DNA of 64,000 bases from Urophycis tenuis (lineage: Eukaryota; Chordata; Actinopteri; Gadiformes; Phycidae), in assembly GCA_036785325.1 (NCBI GenBank), contig JAXIVH010000001.1, forward strand, positions 9,134,573 through 9,198,572, given 5' to 3'. Shown in pieces: positions 11,901-23,719 of the stretch (positions within the stretch are counted from its first letter, which is position 1; each line of letters starts with the position of its first letter). Made by a program: the position numbers and the translations under genes. The notes under the pieces were generated by a model. It did not search any database. It had not been told where the DNA came from and worked only from the letters and a program-made list of their open reading frames with translations.

Positions 11901-14900
11901 ATACCGGGCAGCTTCTGCAATCCAATTCAATATTCTTCCAAAAAACCCTTTTTCCAAAGGCTGGCTTCAAGGTGGCATGCGCTCTGACGAGAGCACATGA
12001 GACGAGTTCCCTTTTTTTAATATAAAAAAAAAAAAACACAATTAGTTCTCCATAATGTCTCAAGAGCTGGAGTACCTTTACTGAATGACAAAACCAATAG
12101 CTCACTTTGGACGGGAGCGAAAGGTTGGCTACATGGGGACTGTAACGTGTTCAGAGCCAGAGAGATCTTTCCACTGAGTAAGGCCTGATGAAGACTTGAT
12201 GAAGACCTCCACAGCAGCACTCGTCCCACACATCGCTGATGAAGAATCATCATTATAATCTCCCCGCTCTCTCCTTCTAGGTTCAAGGATTTTTAAGAAT
12301 CTATAAAGATGACACATTCTCATGGCGGTCTTTAAATGTTTTGGCTAAGTTCAAATCTGTGATTAAAAAGCATAATGCTGTAACTTAGTGGCTTGTGGAT
12401 TCATAAAAGATGAGGATTATTATTATAAAAAATTAAAGCGGCATATAGGAAAACATAATTATCACACACTCTATAAAAAACTGTCAACGGCACATCGACA
12501 GGAAAGTATGCATGTGATATTTATAGCTTTCAACATTCGGACTTAAAGAATGCCTTGGTCTATGTCGTAATGACAACCATATGGTTAAGAAATATGAGGC
12601 TCATTTCCCACTGAGTGGCGCTTTAATTACACTAGATACCAGAACATGAGAAAACTAAAGGACGATGAGTAAAAGATGAACTGACTTTTATAATAAACAT
12701 TTAACTCGACTGAGCTCTGCCCACTCATCTCAGTCACTCCAAAACCAACGGAGGAAGAGGAATCGCAGCCCACGATTACTTTTCAACATTCTGAAAACAG
12801 GGCCGCTTTTACTTTGAAGTCGGCGGAAAAAGTCAAGAGGACTCGGAGCAGACCTCCACATGATCCGCGGAGGCTTTCATCACCGGTGACATTCGGCGGA
12901 GATGCTTCTCGTCACAGCCACAAGCGGTGAAATGCAGAAACAAATAAAAAAGACGAGCGGCCCAGAAGCTAATCAGCTTTCTGGACGAACGATTGTGTTT
13001 CTGCTCAAAGAGGGGAAAGAGAGAGAGAGAGAGAGAGAGAGGGGGACTGGGCTCCGACACAAGACGCGGCTCCCTGCTTTCTGTCCATTATCACTCCACA
13101 TTAGGAGCTCAGCTGGGGGAAGGAGTCCACCCTCTGACTGGAGGGGGGGGGGGGGGGGGGGGGGACTCTCACATGGGTCTCAGAGCACGGCAAACGGACA
13201 GCTGGTGATGGAAACGTTGGATTCAAAGCACTTTAAAGTTCAAACAGGAGCAAGGTTTAAGGGGGGGGGGGGGTTGGGGAGTGGGGACGATACTTTCAAA
13301 GCCTTTAATCTAAATGGTGGGAAACGGCCACTGAGAAGTTTGAAATAACGCTAAGATATTCCTGTGAAATAAAACCTACTGTGTGAGGGACCACATCACG
13401 GCGTCCTGAAAACACTCAGAGGGTCACCCCATGTAAAAACACTCAGAGGGCCACCCTATGTGAAAACACTTAGAGGGTCACCCTATGTGAAAACACTCAG
13501 AGTCACCCTATGTGAAAACACTCAGAGGGTCACCCTATGTGAAAACACTCAGAGGGTCACCCCATGTAAAAACACTTAGAGGGTCACCCTATGTGAAAAC
13601 ACTTAGAGGGTCACCCCATGTAAAAACACTTAGAGGGTCACCCCATGTAAAAACACTTAGAGGGTCACCCCATGTAAAAACACTTAGAGGGTCACCCTAT
13701 GTAAAAACACTCATAGGGCCACCCCATGTAAAAACACTCAGAGGGTGGACCCATGGGGGTGCACCTCACTGCGACCCGCCCGGCTGGTCTGACCTACCCC
13801 CCCGTACCTTTTTTCTCTGGCTTCTTCTTCTTCCCCTCATCCTTGGGCAGGGGAGCGGCAGCCGGCGGGGAGGCGGACTGGACCGCTGCTGCGGCGGCGA
13901 CGGCGGCGGCGGGAGGAGGACTCGGCTTTGAGCTGCACTCCACCACGGCCTCCCCCGACGGCATGGGCACCTCCAGCACTGCACGGGGGGAGGAAGGGGA
14001 GGAGGGGGAGGAAGGGGAGGAGGGGGAGGGGGAGGAGGAGGAGGAGGAGGAGGAAGGTTGACTGGGAAGTGGTGCAAAAGGAATCTCGCCCGACTTGCAA
14101 CAAATCGTTCTCGGTTGCATCTCGGGTTGCCCTTTGGCCTCGCTTATGGTTGTCGGCGCGATGACATTTTTCGATCAGACGCGCCAGATGGGGACACAAG
14201 TCTGGCGTCCTCGTTTGACACTTTCTGTGGCCGGACCGGTGTTGGCATTTCACGTTCCCGCAAGAATACGTCCTGGTTAAATAACTCTGCTGAAATGGAG
14301 CCGGGCGGAAGAGAAGCCCTCAAGTAGTTCTTGAGCTGTTTAAAATGGCAAAATAGTCAAAAAGCCTTCACCGTTGAACAGTCATGCATTGTATAACGTA
14401 GGTCTGTGGCTGGCCTGAGTAGGCAGAGTTCCCCACGCAAGTTTTACAATAACCGCAGCCCGTCAGGAACATCCCGACATCAAAACTGAAAATCACACGT
14501 AACGCAGCCTGGTGCTGCAATGCGGGGGCATTAAAATCAGCACACATCTTATGCAGTGTGAACGTTGTCTCTGAGTAAGTTAGAAAGATGTTAGATATTC
14601 AACAGATATTCATGGTCTAAATTAGCAATGGATCACAATGTGAGGAGGATCTGGTCTGGGACTGTCCAGACCTCATGGCTAATGTGTCCCCGCGTGATCG
14701 GATGATACAGGTTGCATGGGAACGGGAAGTGTAAGCGAGGTCCTGTTAAACACAATTTGTCGAAATGTGCCATCACTCCATTCAATTTTGACGAAAAAAG
14801 CCCAACAACCTCCCTTACTCCCTACACCATCCGATGTACTTTTTCAATTCACTCTTACAGAAGTTGACTTAATAAATAATGCAAAAAGCAAAGGTGTCTT

Positions 14901-17613
14901 ATTTTGAAGGGGATGAATCCAACAGTACTTGTGGTGTCCTACAGTCCAGTGGTTCTCAACTGGTGGTACGTGACCCTAAAGTGGGTCGCGGGCCTTTGTC
15001 CGGGCAACAAAAAAAAATGTGACGAAAAAAATCCTGTGCTTTTATTTTTAGGGGCGATATTTTATGCAGCGGAGTGCCGTCTATTTTTTATTGCCTGAAT
15101 AAGAGACTGAATAGTTTAATAGTGCAGTTACTGAAGTGTTATGTTAAATAACAGTGAAGCACTTTGGTTGCGGCTCAGCCGTTTGTATATGTGCTATATG
15201 AATACATTTTGATTTGATTTGATAACTTTGAGAAGTTGATCATTTTCCTTGATTTGGGTGGCGGCTTGTCATTAAGTGTGATGACGGGGGTGGGTCACCC
15301 AAGCCAGACCGGTTGAGAACCACGGCTGTAGTCTGTCTGGCAGCCGGCCAGCGCCGGGGTACACCTGTCCTGCGTCAGGTGGATGATGTCTAGCGGGGGG
15401 GGGGGGTCAGGGGTGAGGCGGTGTGAGCCAGGTGCTTCCTGGAGCCGCGGTCCCTGTGATGTACCGCCATGACGCCATGATGTACCGCCATGACGCCATG
15501 ATGTACCGCCACGACGGACGGGCCTCGTCCGCCCCCACAGCCGGCTCCCGCGGCAGCGCCGTATTTATACGCCCGTCGGGAGAGCGCTGGCGTCCAGATG
15601 CAAACACGTTTGATTGGAAAATGACACCCGTGTTCGAGAGTGGATGGAAACAAGGAGTTACGGGGTGGGAAACGATGTCTCCGAGTCAAGCTTCACGTGG
15701 AAGGAATAACAACTGAAGGGGGTTTTCTGTTTTGGTTTTGTGTTTCCTCTACATCAACAGCGGTCTGCACGGGTGCCCCACTGTTGGCCGTGGTGCGCTC
15801 ACCTTAATTGGAAATTGCATGTTCCCACTGGAGAGCAGAAATCAACTAAGGTTTACTTTAAAAAAAAAAAAAAAAAGCCATGCTATGTTAACCCTTAAAT
15901 ACCTGTATGTATTTTTAACCCCTGAAAAGTGGAACTAGCAATGTTCTCGTCACATTTTTTTGTCCGCTCGAGCTACAAACATTCCTTCCACGTCCTTCCA
16001 ATTTTGCATTCATTAGCGTCTTTCTCATCTTAATCACAACGACTGAGATGCCGGTGGGGGTTTGTGTTAGAGCCGTCCATTCTGCAAAGCACTGCGGCGT
16101 TTTCTGGCACTTTGTAGCCAATGCAATGAAACTCCAAAGTAAACTGAAACAAATTGTAATTGTAATCATCTGATCACCAGTATTTTAGTGCATTCCTTCG
16201 TTGTTCCAAAACAAAACAAAAATAATCTGGTCTTTCCTCAAGATGCCTACTTTGTCTTTTCACTCCCGCCTCCTAAAAGACTGGAGAAAGAGCAGAGCCA
16301 AGTCGGAGCATGCATTTCAATCTCAAGCATGATACCACATGAAAGCCATTCAGGCGGACATGCGCTCCCAATCAAAACCAATAGGCATTCTTAACAACAC
16401 AACAGGGCAACTTTTCAAACAGATCTGTGAATACACTAAACATGTTATTGTTGCCATTTTCGATATTTAAAACAATGGAGCCGCAGAACACACTCTGACA
16501 CACACACACACACGCACACACGCACACACGCCTCTCTCTCTGGGCCCCTGTGATGAAATGGTCTGGCCGATGACACCAAGGTTAGCCGTTCCCCCATTTG
16601 ATCCGGACCAAAGGGATCGCTTTATCAAACCAGGCGTCGCTTACCTCCTCTTTTCCTCTCCTTGTCCAGCAGCTGCTTTTTCAACTCCTCGATGTCCTTC
16701 TTGAGTTTGGCGTTCTCCGCGGTGAGCTTCTTCTCCTCCCGCACGCTGGCCTGCACGACTGTATTCACAGTGGACTGCATGTCAAGAGTCACACTAGCCT
16801 GCACGACTGTATTCACAGTGGACTGCATGTCAAGAGTCACACTAGCCTGCACGACTGTATTCACACTGGCCTGCACGACTGTATTCACACTGGCCTGCAC
16901 GACTGTACAATGGCCTGCACGACTGTATTCACAGTGGACTGCATGTCAAGAGTCACACTGGCCTGCACGACTGTATTCACACTGGCCTGCACGACTATAT
17001 TCACACTGGCCTGCACGACTGTATTCACACTGGCCTGCACGACTATATTCACACTGGCCTGCACGACTGTATTCACACTGGCCTGCACGACTGTATTCAC
17101 AGCAGATTGCCTGTCAAGAGTCAAACTGGCCTGCACGACTGTATTCACTGTGTCTGTGTAGGAGTCTTACTGCGCAGCACCTTGCTCTGGGGTTAAATCA
17201 CAGCCCAACATGTGGCTCATCGAAGGCCAAGGGATACAGGCTTAGCACTGTGTGTCACTACATGCCTCCGTAGTCTGTTAAAGCTAATATGTGAATATAA
17301 TGCATAAAGGAATTAAAATGTGTATTGTTGTTTTTTTTTTTAGACTTTCCTTTTATATTTTATATGCAAAAATGTTGGGGTATAAATCATTCGGCTAGTC
17401 TTCTAACCAGACCATCCTGCTAGTCTTAATATCAGTGAAGCATCCTAAACACAGAGAAACTCATTGAAACATCCCGAGTAGTGCACGCTGTGACACGGCT
17501 CTCTTACCGGCTTTCTCCTTGAGGAGCTGGACCTGCTGTGTGAGGTACTCTATGAGGCGGTCAGCCTCCACGGCTCTCTGCTCCAACCTCACCAGGGGAT
17601 TGTGGCTCGACAT
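5448..17613 (-). CDS. aimp1: AIMP1 / p43, multisynthetase complex scaffold protein, 6 coding exons
   Basis: Coding exons on the minus strand: 17508-17613, 16645-16758, 13808-13978, 10872-11071, 7947-8115 and 5448-5614. They total 927 nt (308 aa; human about 312), all junctions are GT-AG and the phases agree. AIMP1 is a non-catalytic part of the aminoacyl-tRNA synthetase complex that binds tRNA; its C-terminal part is the EMAP II cytokine. Residues 1-73 form a charged helical or coiled-coil segment (LVRLEQRAVEADRLIEYL, then REEKKLTAENAKLKKDIEEL). Residues 74-145 are an Ala/Pro linker ending in Lys runs. The OB-fold tRNA-binding/EMAP II part starts at DVSRLDLRVGC (about residue 147) and ends in AQTMSNSGIK. 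Start: the ATG is followed by SSHNPLVRLEQ, which aligns with the human N-terminus; the exon extends upstream to an acceptor near 17639, so a non-coding first exon lies further up. Introns 1, 3 and 4 carry tandem repeats touching or near splice sites. Confidence 0.95.
5908..6452. repeat. Low-complexity tracts in aimp1 intron 5
   Basis: A CT-rich tract at 5908-6014, a GA-rich tract at about 6240-6300 and a C run at 6428-6452, all inside the last intron of aimp1 (5615-7946). I see nothing else in this intron. Confidence 0.85.
9776..10085. mobile_element. hAT-like MITE remnant
   Basis: Begins CAGGGGTGTCAAACTCATTT, a terminus typical of non-autonomous hAT elements in fish. The opposite end is not clear. 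Inside, a segment of about 46 bases containing AATGATTTATCCTGCATCAA occurs twice in tandem (about 9993-10080). Lies in aimp1 intron 4. Confidence 0.45.
10300..10871 (-). repeat. Minisatellite amplifying the aimp1 exon 4 splice donor
   Basis: Tandem units of 68-74 bases. GTACCTGCTCCACGG (plus strand) occurs with its GTAC at 10300, 10368, 10438, 10510, 10578, 10652, 10724, 10796 and 10868. The 10868 copy is the true exon 4/intron 4 junction. On the minus strand each extra copy repeats the last 27 nt of exon 4 (codes VKHIPVEQ) followed by the same GTACCC donor. Length differences come from a GTGTGC tract in each unit. The minus-strand frame runs open through the whole array. Confidence 0.95.
11276..11445 (+). 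mobile_element. tRNA-derived SINE (family A)
   Basis: The head looks like a tRNA (GTAGCTCAGTGTATAGAGC, then B box GGTTCGATCCC). The 3' part reads TGTAAGTCCCTTTGGACAAA and CTGCTAAATGCC, a tail common in teleost genomes. It lacks a clean cloverleaf, so this is a SINE rather than a tRNA gene. Same family as 34753-34922. Lies in aimp1 intron 3. Confidence 0.8.
13410..13746. repeat. 27-bp minisatellite in aimp1 intron 3
   Basis: About 13 tandem units of the form AACACTCAGAGGGTCACCC plus TATGTGAA, with C/T variants and one unit short by a few bases. It lies about 60 bases downstream of the exon 3 donor in the direction of transcription. The plus-strand frame over it (KTLRGSPYV repeats) has no coding support. 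Confidence 0.95.
13985..14056. repeat. (GGA)n tract at aimp1 exon 3 acceptor
   Basis: GGA/GGGGA repeats directly next to the exon 3 acceptor. On the transcribed (minus) strand this is an uninterrupted TCC/CCCC tract ending in GTGCAG, so a microsatellite serves as the polypyrimidine tract. Confidence 0.85.
14947..15325. mobile_element. Non-autonomous hAT element (MITE)
   Basis: Ends are inverted: CAGTGGTTCTCAAC at the left and GTTGAGAACCACGG at the right. The flanking octamers are CTACAGTC and CTGTAGTC (6 of 8 match), consistent with the 8-bp duplication hAT elements make. About 379 bases, no coding capacity. Lies in aimp1 intron 2. Confidence 0.75.
16759..17157 (-). repeat. 24-bp minisatellite amplifying the aimp1 exon 2 splice acceptor
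   Basis: About 17 tandem 24-base units directly upstream of exon 2. The main unit (about 13 copies) contains, on the minus strand, GTGAATACAG followed by TCGTGCAGGCCA, which is the intron 1/exon 2 boundary plus the first codons of exon 2. A second unit type (about 4 copies) encodes a TLDMQST variant. One unit near 16895-16915 is 4 bases short, so units beyond it are out of frame with the exon. The nearest four upstream acceptor copies are in frame. Confidence 0.95.
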
Positions 17614-17639
17614 ATTCACCAAGGAGCGGGCCAAGAACC

Positions 17640-19639
17640 TGCCGGGGCCAGAAGGAAGCACAAACCGGGAGTCAACTTCAAAGCGGGCTTCTTCTAGCAG
17701 GAACAAACACGCTACCTCACTGGGAAGTGTGAGGGGAGCCTCCAACGTGTCATTCTGGACACGGAGGAAACACACACTCACACACTTTCTATTTCTATTA
17801 CAAATACGGACGGGCCGGATTCCAAAACCTTGTCCGACGTCATCCCATCGCTCGCTTCACTATACCCTGGAGGAAACGAGCAGTAGCGGTTAGTGGTCGA
17901 GCAGGTGGGGAAAAGGGAGCCATCGCTAAGGACACGTTTAACTTTGGTATCCGCTTCAAATCACTGCCTTCAGACTTGCTTAATATAAAAGGGAGAGACT
18001 AACGAGGTAGTCAAATCTCCAAAGGAATTGCTAAGTAGGAATCGATACACTGATTGAACAACGGGGACGCAGCCGGCGTGTTCTCTACTTTCAGCGCTCA
18101 TCACCAAGCACAGCATTACCTCACATTCCTGATTCGGTGGGTAACACTGCACCCACACATAACGATGTGGCAACACAGAAATGCAACTTTATACACGTTT
18201 AGTTTATTTTACTGCTTGCATTTAATAAACAACAAGCGGTCTGTTCCTTTCAACTGCGCTCTGGCACCGCGTGCTGCTCACTCTTCAGTGTTTACGCTCC
18301 CAAAGAAAGGCACCCTGCTTCGTGCCACCGAGGACTAAACGTTGCTCATGGGCAGTTCAGCCCTGGATGGAAGACGCCTGAGACACGTTGGAGCTGGGCT
18401 ATTTACTTATTCTAACAAGTGAGGGAAAAGAAGGAATTTTACAAGTCACAAGCTTTAAGAAGAAGAAAACATCTTACACATAGCGCAAGGCCGGGCAGGA
18501 AAACAACAGCTGGATCCAGATGAAAACAAAATGTTGGGGATGCGGAAATTAGAAACATAAAAAGGCTGGAGTTGATAATATCAAGGATCAAAGCGGTGGG
18601 GCTCTTGAATTGATTTAAACAGGAACAGTCGTGGAGCAATAACGCCCGCCACAAAAAGAGCTGATCTCATTTGGATAACCTCTGAAAGAGGAAGCCCTGA
18701 GCTTGGCCCAGCTTCAGGAGATGTGTGCTTTAAATGAGTCAGTAATGGCCAAATGTGTCAAGGAACTGGCCTTGGATGAGTTGCTATTATCTGATTAAAA
18801 GCAAAACCACTCACAAAGACCTTATTGCACAGATTGGTGCAGTGCTGCACACCAGAAGAAACGTCTTCGAGCTTAGAATCAAGAGCAGAATGTGTTTGTT
18901 TAATCTATGCAGCATCACAAAGCAGACTTCTGATTGTGGCTTGATAAAGAAGAACATACATGGAGGTCATTATCAATGCATTCGAATCAATATTGTTTCC
19001 CGTCAGACTATGAGAATATTTAAACAAAACATTTACTGTATGTGATAGAGAACTGCAAATTACAATATTGCCACCAAGTAAATTATAACACGTATAACTC
19101 GGTTGGCACTTTCAGTTTCTTTCTGAAGGTTACTTTCAGCTTTAGCCACTGCAATAGTTGAAGTTTACATAGTTTTCAAAAAAAGTGCATCACGTATTGG
19201 CACATATTTAATGTTTTTTCATGGGAGATACTATTGCAATACTGATGATACTATACACATTACGCTTAGTATAACCGTAGTTTGATAAACTAAAAGAAAG
19301 GATAGCATAGTTTTTAAACTCACATTGACTTAATTCCGAAAGCCTTCAAACACGTTTCGGTGAAGGTAATGTCAGCCCTCTGACAAATAGCCCCAGCTGC
19401 TTTCAGGCACCAGAACAGATATACAAAGCTGTAATTCATACGGATAGACTCCACGCCCAACTTTCCCGTGGGTTTCAAGGCAACACATGTTTTGCAGATC
19501 TACAGTCAAAAGCAGCTTTTTAGGAGTCGTTGTAATCGCCTGTATACAATTACATAAACCAGCACAATTTATGACATATTCCAACTGATATAAAATTGCT
19601 AATCATTAAAAATATATATATCTGACATATAACTTATAA
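17640..19639. other. Upstream interval between aimp1 and tbck
   Basis: The 5' UTR intron of aimp1 probably lies here. No further coding exon or recognisable repeat is visible. Confidence 0.5.
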
Positions 19640-19830
19640 CTCCTTTAGTATTTACAAACGGACCGGTATTGGGCCGTTGCAGTGGCCGTTACGTTGTCGC
19701 ACAATGCCGACGTCATTGATCACGTTGGGTCAGCTGTTTTCGTAGTGTTTACGATATTCATTTATAGAATAAATCAATACAACAATACTAGATTGGTTTC
19801 TGTCTACACGAGGAGTCGAAACAATTGAAG
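19640..19830. promoter_or_regulatory. Probable bidirectional aimp1/tbck promoter and tbck non-coding exon 1
   Basis: aimp1 and tbck are transcribed away from each other here, as in human. The segment is relatively CpG-rich (TTACGTTGTCGCAC, GCCGACGTCATTGATCACG, which includes a CRE-like GACGTCA). A strong donor AAACAATTGAAG|GTGAGTAGG marks 19830 as the likely end of a non-coding tbck exon 1. Transcription starts are inferred. Confidence 0.5.
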
Positions 19831-20233
19831 GTGAGTAGGACTACCTGTGCCATGTCAGGTATCGCAGGACCGATGCAGGACTAAATTCCTACTCCTACCC
19901 ACTGCATTTGTAATGGTAGTGTATAGCTGAAGTTGCTGCCTTGCATTCAATTTAACGTTGTCAAACTGTAGTTAAATAATGGATCGTGTGTAGGTATAGT
20001 ACATAATTACATAAGTACAATGCGATCCTTTGTTAAACATTGATGTTTTTGCTTATCATGCGTGCCAGGCTGACTTAACTTTGATCTAGATAAAATCAGT
20101 GTAACAATCTTGCACATGACACACAAACACAAGGTGTATCATGCATCAGTCCGTTTGTTTTATCGGTGTCTATCAATGCTGTATAACTCAGGGTTGCTGG
20201 TCCCTAGGAATAGTCCTCTGAGCCCAGGGTACG

Positions 20234-22459
20234 ATGCGACCTCTCCGAGACGCTCAGCTGGGAGCCTTCACATTCTTCGCCTCTGCTCTTCCTCATGATG
20301 TCTGTGGGAGCAACGGGTTGCCCCTCACCCCCAATTCCATCAAGATCCTCGGGCGATTCCAAATCCTGAAGACCTTCACGCACCCAAGACTCTGCCAATA
20401 TGTGGACATATCCCGGGGAAAACACGGTAGGGCTCACTATAATTACCCTGTAATATCATTATATGAACCATGGGTATAGGTAGACCTCAGGAAACATGAC
20501 ATATGATCGAATTCAAGACATGTTTTTTTTTTTGCCGTTAAACATATACAGTATTACTTGTGATAACATAGTAACATGGGATGAACAGACTGCACTGTGT
20601 GTTTACATTGGGATGAACAATCATTTATTGAGGTACACCTTTTGACAGCAAAGTATTTGATGTAATGGTGATGATGATCATTAGATTAGATTAGATTAGA
20701 TTCAACTTTATTGTCATTGTGCAGAGTACAAGTACAGGGACAACGAAATACAGTTGGCGTTCTAACCAGAAGTGCAAATGAGCGATTAAGGTGCAGGTTG
20801 AAATGCAGAAATGCAGAATAAGGTGCAAAATTGAAAAGTGACAGTGGTTATTAAAAATGACGGTAATTATAGATAGTTAACAAAGTGACAAACAGTGCAG
20901 ATGGAGGTAGTGATCATTGAGGTATTAAACGGTTACTCACAGTGGCATAACATGCAAGTGAAAAGTGTAAAGTGTAAACAGTATACAATGTGCAAAAAAA
21001 GTAGTGCAAATAATAGAAGTAAGTGTGCAGGTGGTACAGTAGTGCTCTAGTGCAGTATAACAGAATAACAGAATGGGTACAACAGATGAGTATGGGTTGT
21101 ATGGGTATGGGAGTGGGGGGTGCAATGGCAGTTAGGAATAAATAAATAAATAACATTACTATAAATTATAATATGTGTAGTATGTCCAGGGGGGGTGAGG
21201 TGTGGGGGTGCTGGAAGTGGCGGGGGTGCATGTCCTTGGGGGGGGGGGGGGGGGGGGGGGGGGACCAGGTATTGGGTGGGCAGTGGGAATGGGAATGATG
21301 GAATGATGGTCATGGGAAGGCACACAGGGATCATTACTTGAACAATCTTCAGAGAGAAAATGGTTGTACATGATTGTTATTGGGACACTTTCACGCCATG
21401 TGCAGTACTAACAAAGGAAACAAAGGCAAGGGGAGGGAACATCATGGAAAGTAAAGGTTTGGCCATGGCTGAAGCCAGCCATGGCAGGAGAGGCAAGGCC
21501 AATGTATTTTGCAATACATTACGGGGGGGAAGTGGAAATGTCTGCAAGGATGCAAGACGTCTAAAGGAATCCACACAATAAAGAAGTCAGGAGATTGGCA
21601 TGGCCTCAGTACAGTGGCTACTGTGGTCATGTGAACGCTAACTAACTCAACACATTTCAATCGGATAGAGGAAGGGAGAGCCATCTCTAGCTGTGGAGAG
21701 ATTGTATAAGAAAGGCCTTTTGATTGAACTAGTAGCAAAGAAAATGCACTTGTAATGTAATTTGTATGTAATATTGTGTTATCATGTGGATCTATTTTTC
21801 CACAACACTAAGCAACGTTGATATTTTAATTTATGCATACACATTTCATAGAAACTCAATATCACCATCATTATCAATTTATATCAATATTTTCCTAAAT
21901 AATACCATGACTAATTTGCCTTTTTTTTTTGCTATTCCCACACAGAGCGTCTGGTTGTTGTTGCAGAACACTATGAGAGCAGTTTAAGTGATTTCCAGAG
22001 ACAGGGGAAAACAGCCAGGTATGATGGGTAATGTAGTCCGTTTATTGGAAGGATAACCGCTTGAGTTGGACCATCTCATATTCAAGGGAGTCTAAGAGAA
22101 AGAATAAGAATTACTGATTTGATCCCGTGAGGGAAATTTGGTCTTCTGCATTTAACCCAATCGTGAATTAGTGGAACACTCAGAACACAGTGATGGTGAA
22201 GCACACAGTGAGGTGAAGCACACACTTAAACCCGATGCAGTGAGCTGCCTGCAACAGCGGCGCTCGGGGAGCAGTGAGGGGTTAGGTGCCTTGCTCAAGG
22301 GCACTTCAGCCATGCGCACTGGTCTGGGTTCGAACCGGCCACCCTCCGGTTACAAATCCAAAGCCCTAACCAGTAGGCCGGCTGCCCCACTCTCTAGAGA
22401 ATACATACACATTAAAAAAGATATAACATCTTCTTTACATCCACATACATACCCCCCCA

Positions 22460-22501
<42 letters not shown>

Positions 22502-23672
22502 TGATATTACAGTATTGTTAAAGACACACATACCATCACCACCTAACCATCTTTATCAAGTGTTCACCACACATGTTTGTGTTCTCCTCCCAGCCCTGAC
22601 AAGGTGCTGCAGGTGGCCTACGAGGTTCTGGAAGGCCTTGACTTCATGAACAAGCATGGCATGGTGCACAGAGCCCTGGCCCCAAACAACGTGCTCATGG
22701 ACTGCGAGGTAAAGCCGGCCATGTCTGAATCTAATCCGTGTAAATAAGTCAAGTCAAGTCAAGTCAACTTTATTGTCAGTTTTCATGAATGTACAGGACA
22801 TACACAAAAACCGAAATGCCGTTTCCCTCGATCCCTGGTGCAAGACACGCATGCAAAATATAAATATATAAAATAAGAATTTCCCCCAGGGACTTGAATT
22901 GAATTGAATTTGAATTTCCCCCATGGATCAATAAAGAATCTTGAATCTTGAATCTTGAAAAATAAAAAATAAAAGAGTAGCGAATATTTACAAACAATAT
23001 AAACAGTATAAACAGTATAAGGTTGTAAGGTGCAATAAACATGATTGCTGAATTTAAGCAAAGGTTGTTTGGATGTTACAAAAACCAGCCCTTTTGAGAT
23101 TGTAACAGCGAGTCAGAGCGATGAAGATGCATTTCATGTCGACTTTGAATTCAACTTTTACAGGGGAATGTCAAGCTGGCCAAGTTCGGCCTGTACTACA
23201 TGACAGGCCGTGGAGGGGACGTGGACTTTCCCATCGGGTAGTTAACCTTTCTCTCCTAATTCATCACGGTGACATCTCACTTGGCGCGCCTCTCGGGCGC
23301 ACCTCTTCAAGTCCCGGGGTCGGACATTGACCCGTGTCTGTTTGCTGACCCGCGTCTGTTTACCGTTAGTCACCTTAGTGCAAGAGACGGGGAAATGGAA
23401 CGACGCTAAGAAAGTGATTCATAGTGGCCGCGGGTTTTCATAAAAAACAGGTTGAGGGTATCAAAGTAGCTTTCTGGTTGAAGCACCATCACAGATTGTT
23501 GGGCTTTCATCCTAATCCTGAGGCCTTTGTGCTCCAACGTGTCCCTGTGTGTAATATCCTTTCACAGCTTTGAGAGATGAATGATTGTGTGCGTGCGTGC
23601 GTGTGTGTGTGTGTGGGTACAGCAAGCAGAAAGTGTGTCCTACATGCACGTGGTCAATTGTCGGCCCTATGG

Positions 23673-23719
<47 letters not shown>

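Noticed and set aside
13410..13746. CRISPR array
   Set aside because: Units are contiguous with no unique spacers; vertebrate minisatellite.
13512..13931. Plus-strand frame with KTLRGSPYV repeats
   Set aside because: Antisense to the 27-bp minisatellite and aimp1 exon 3; repeats only.
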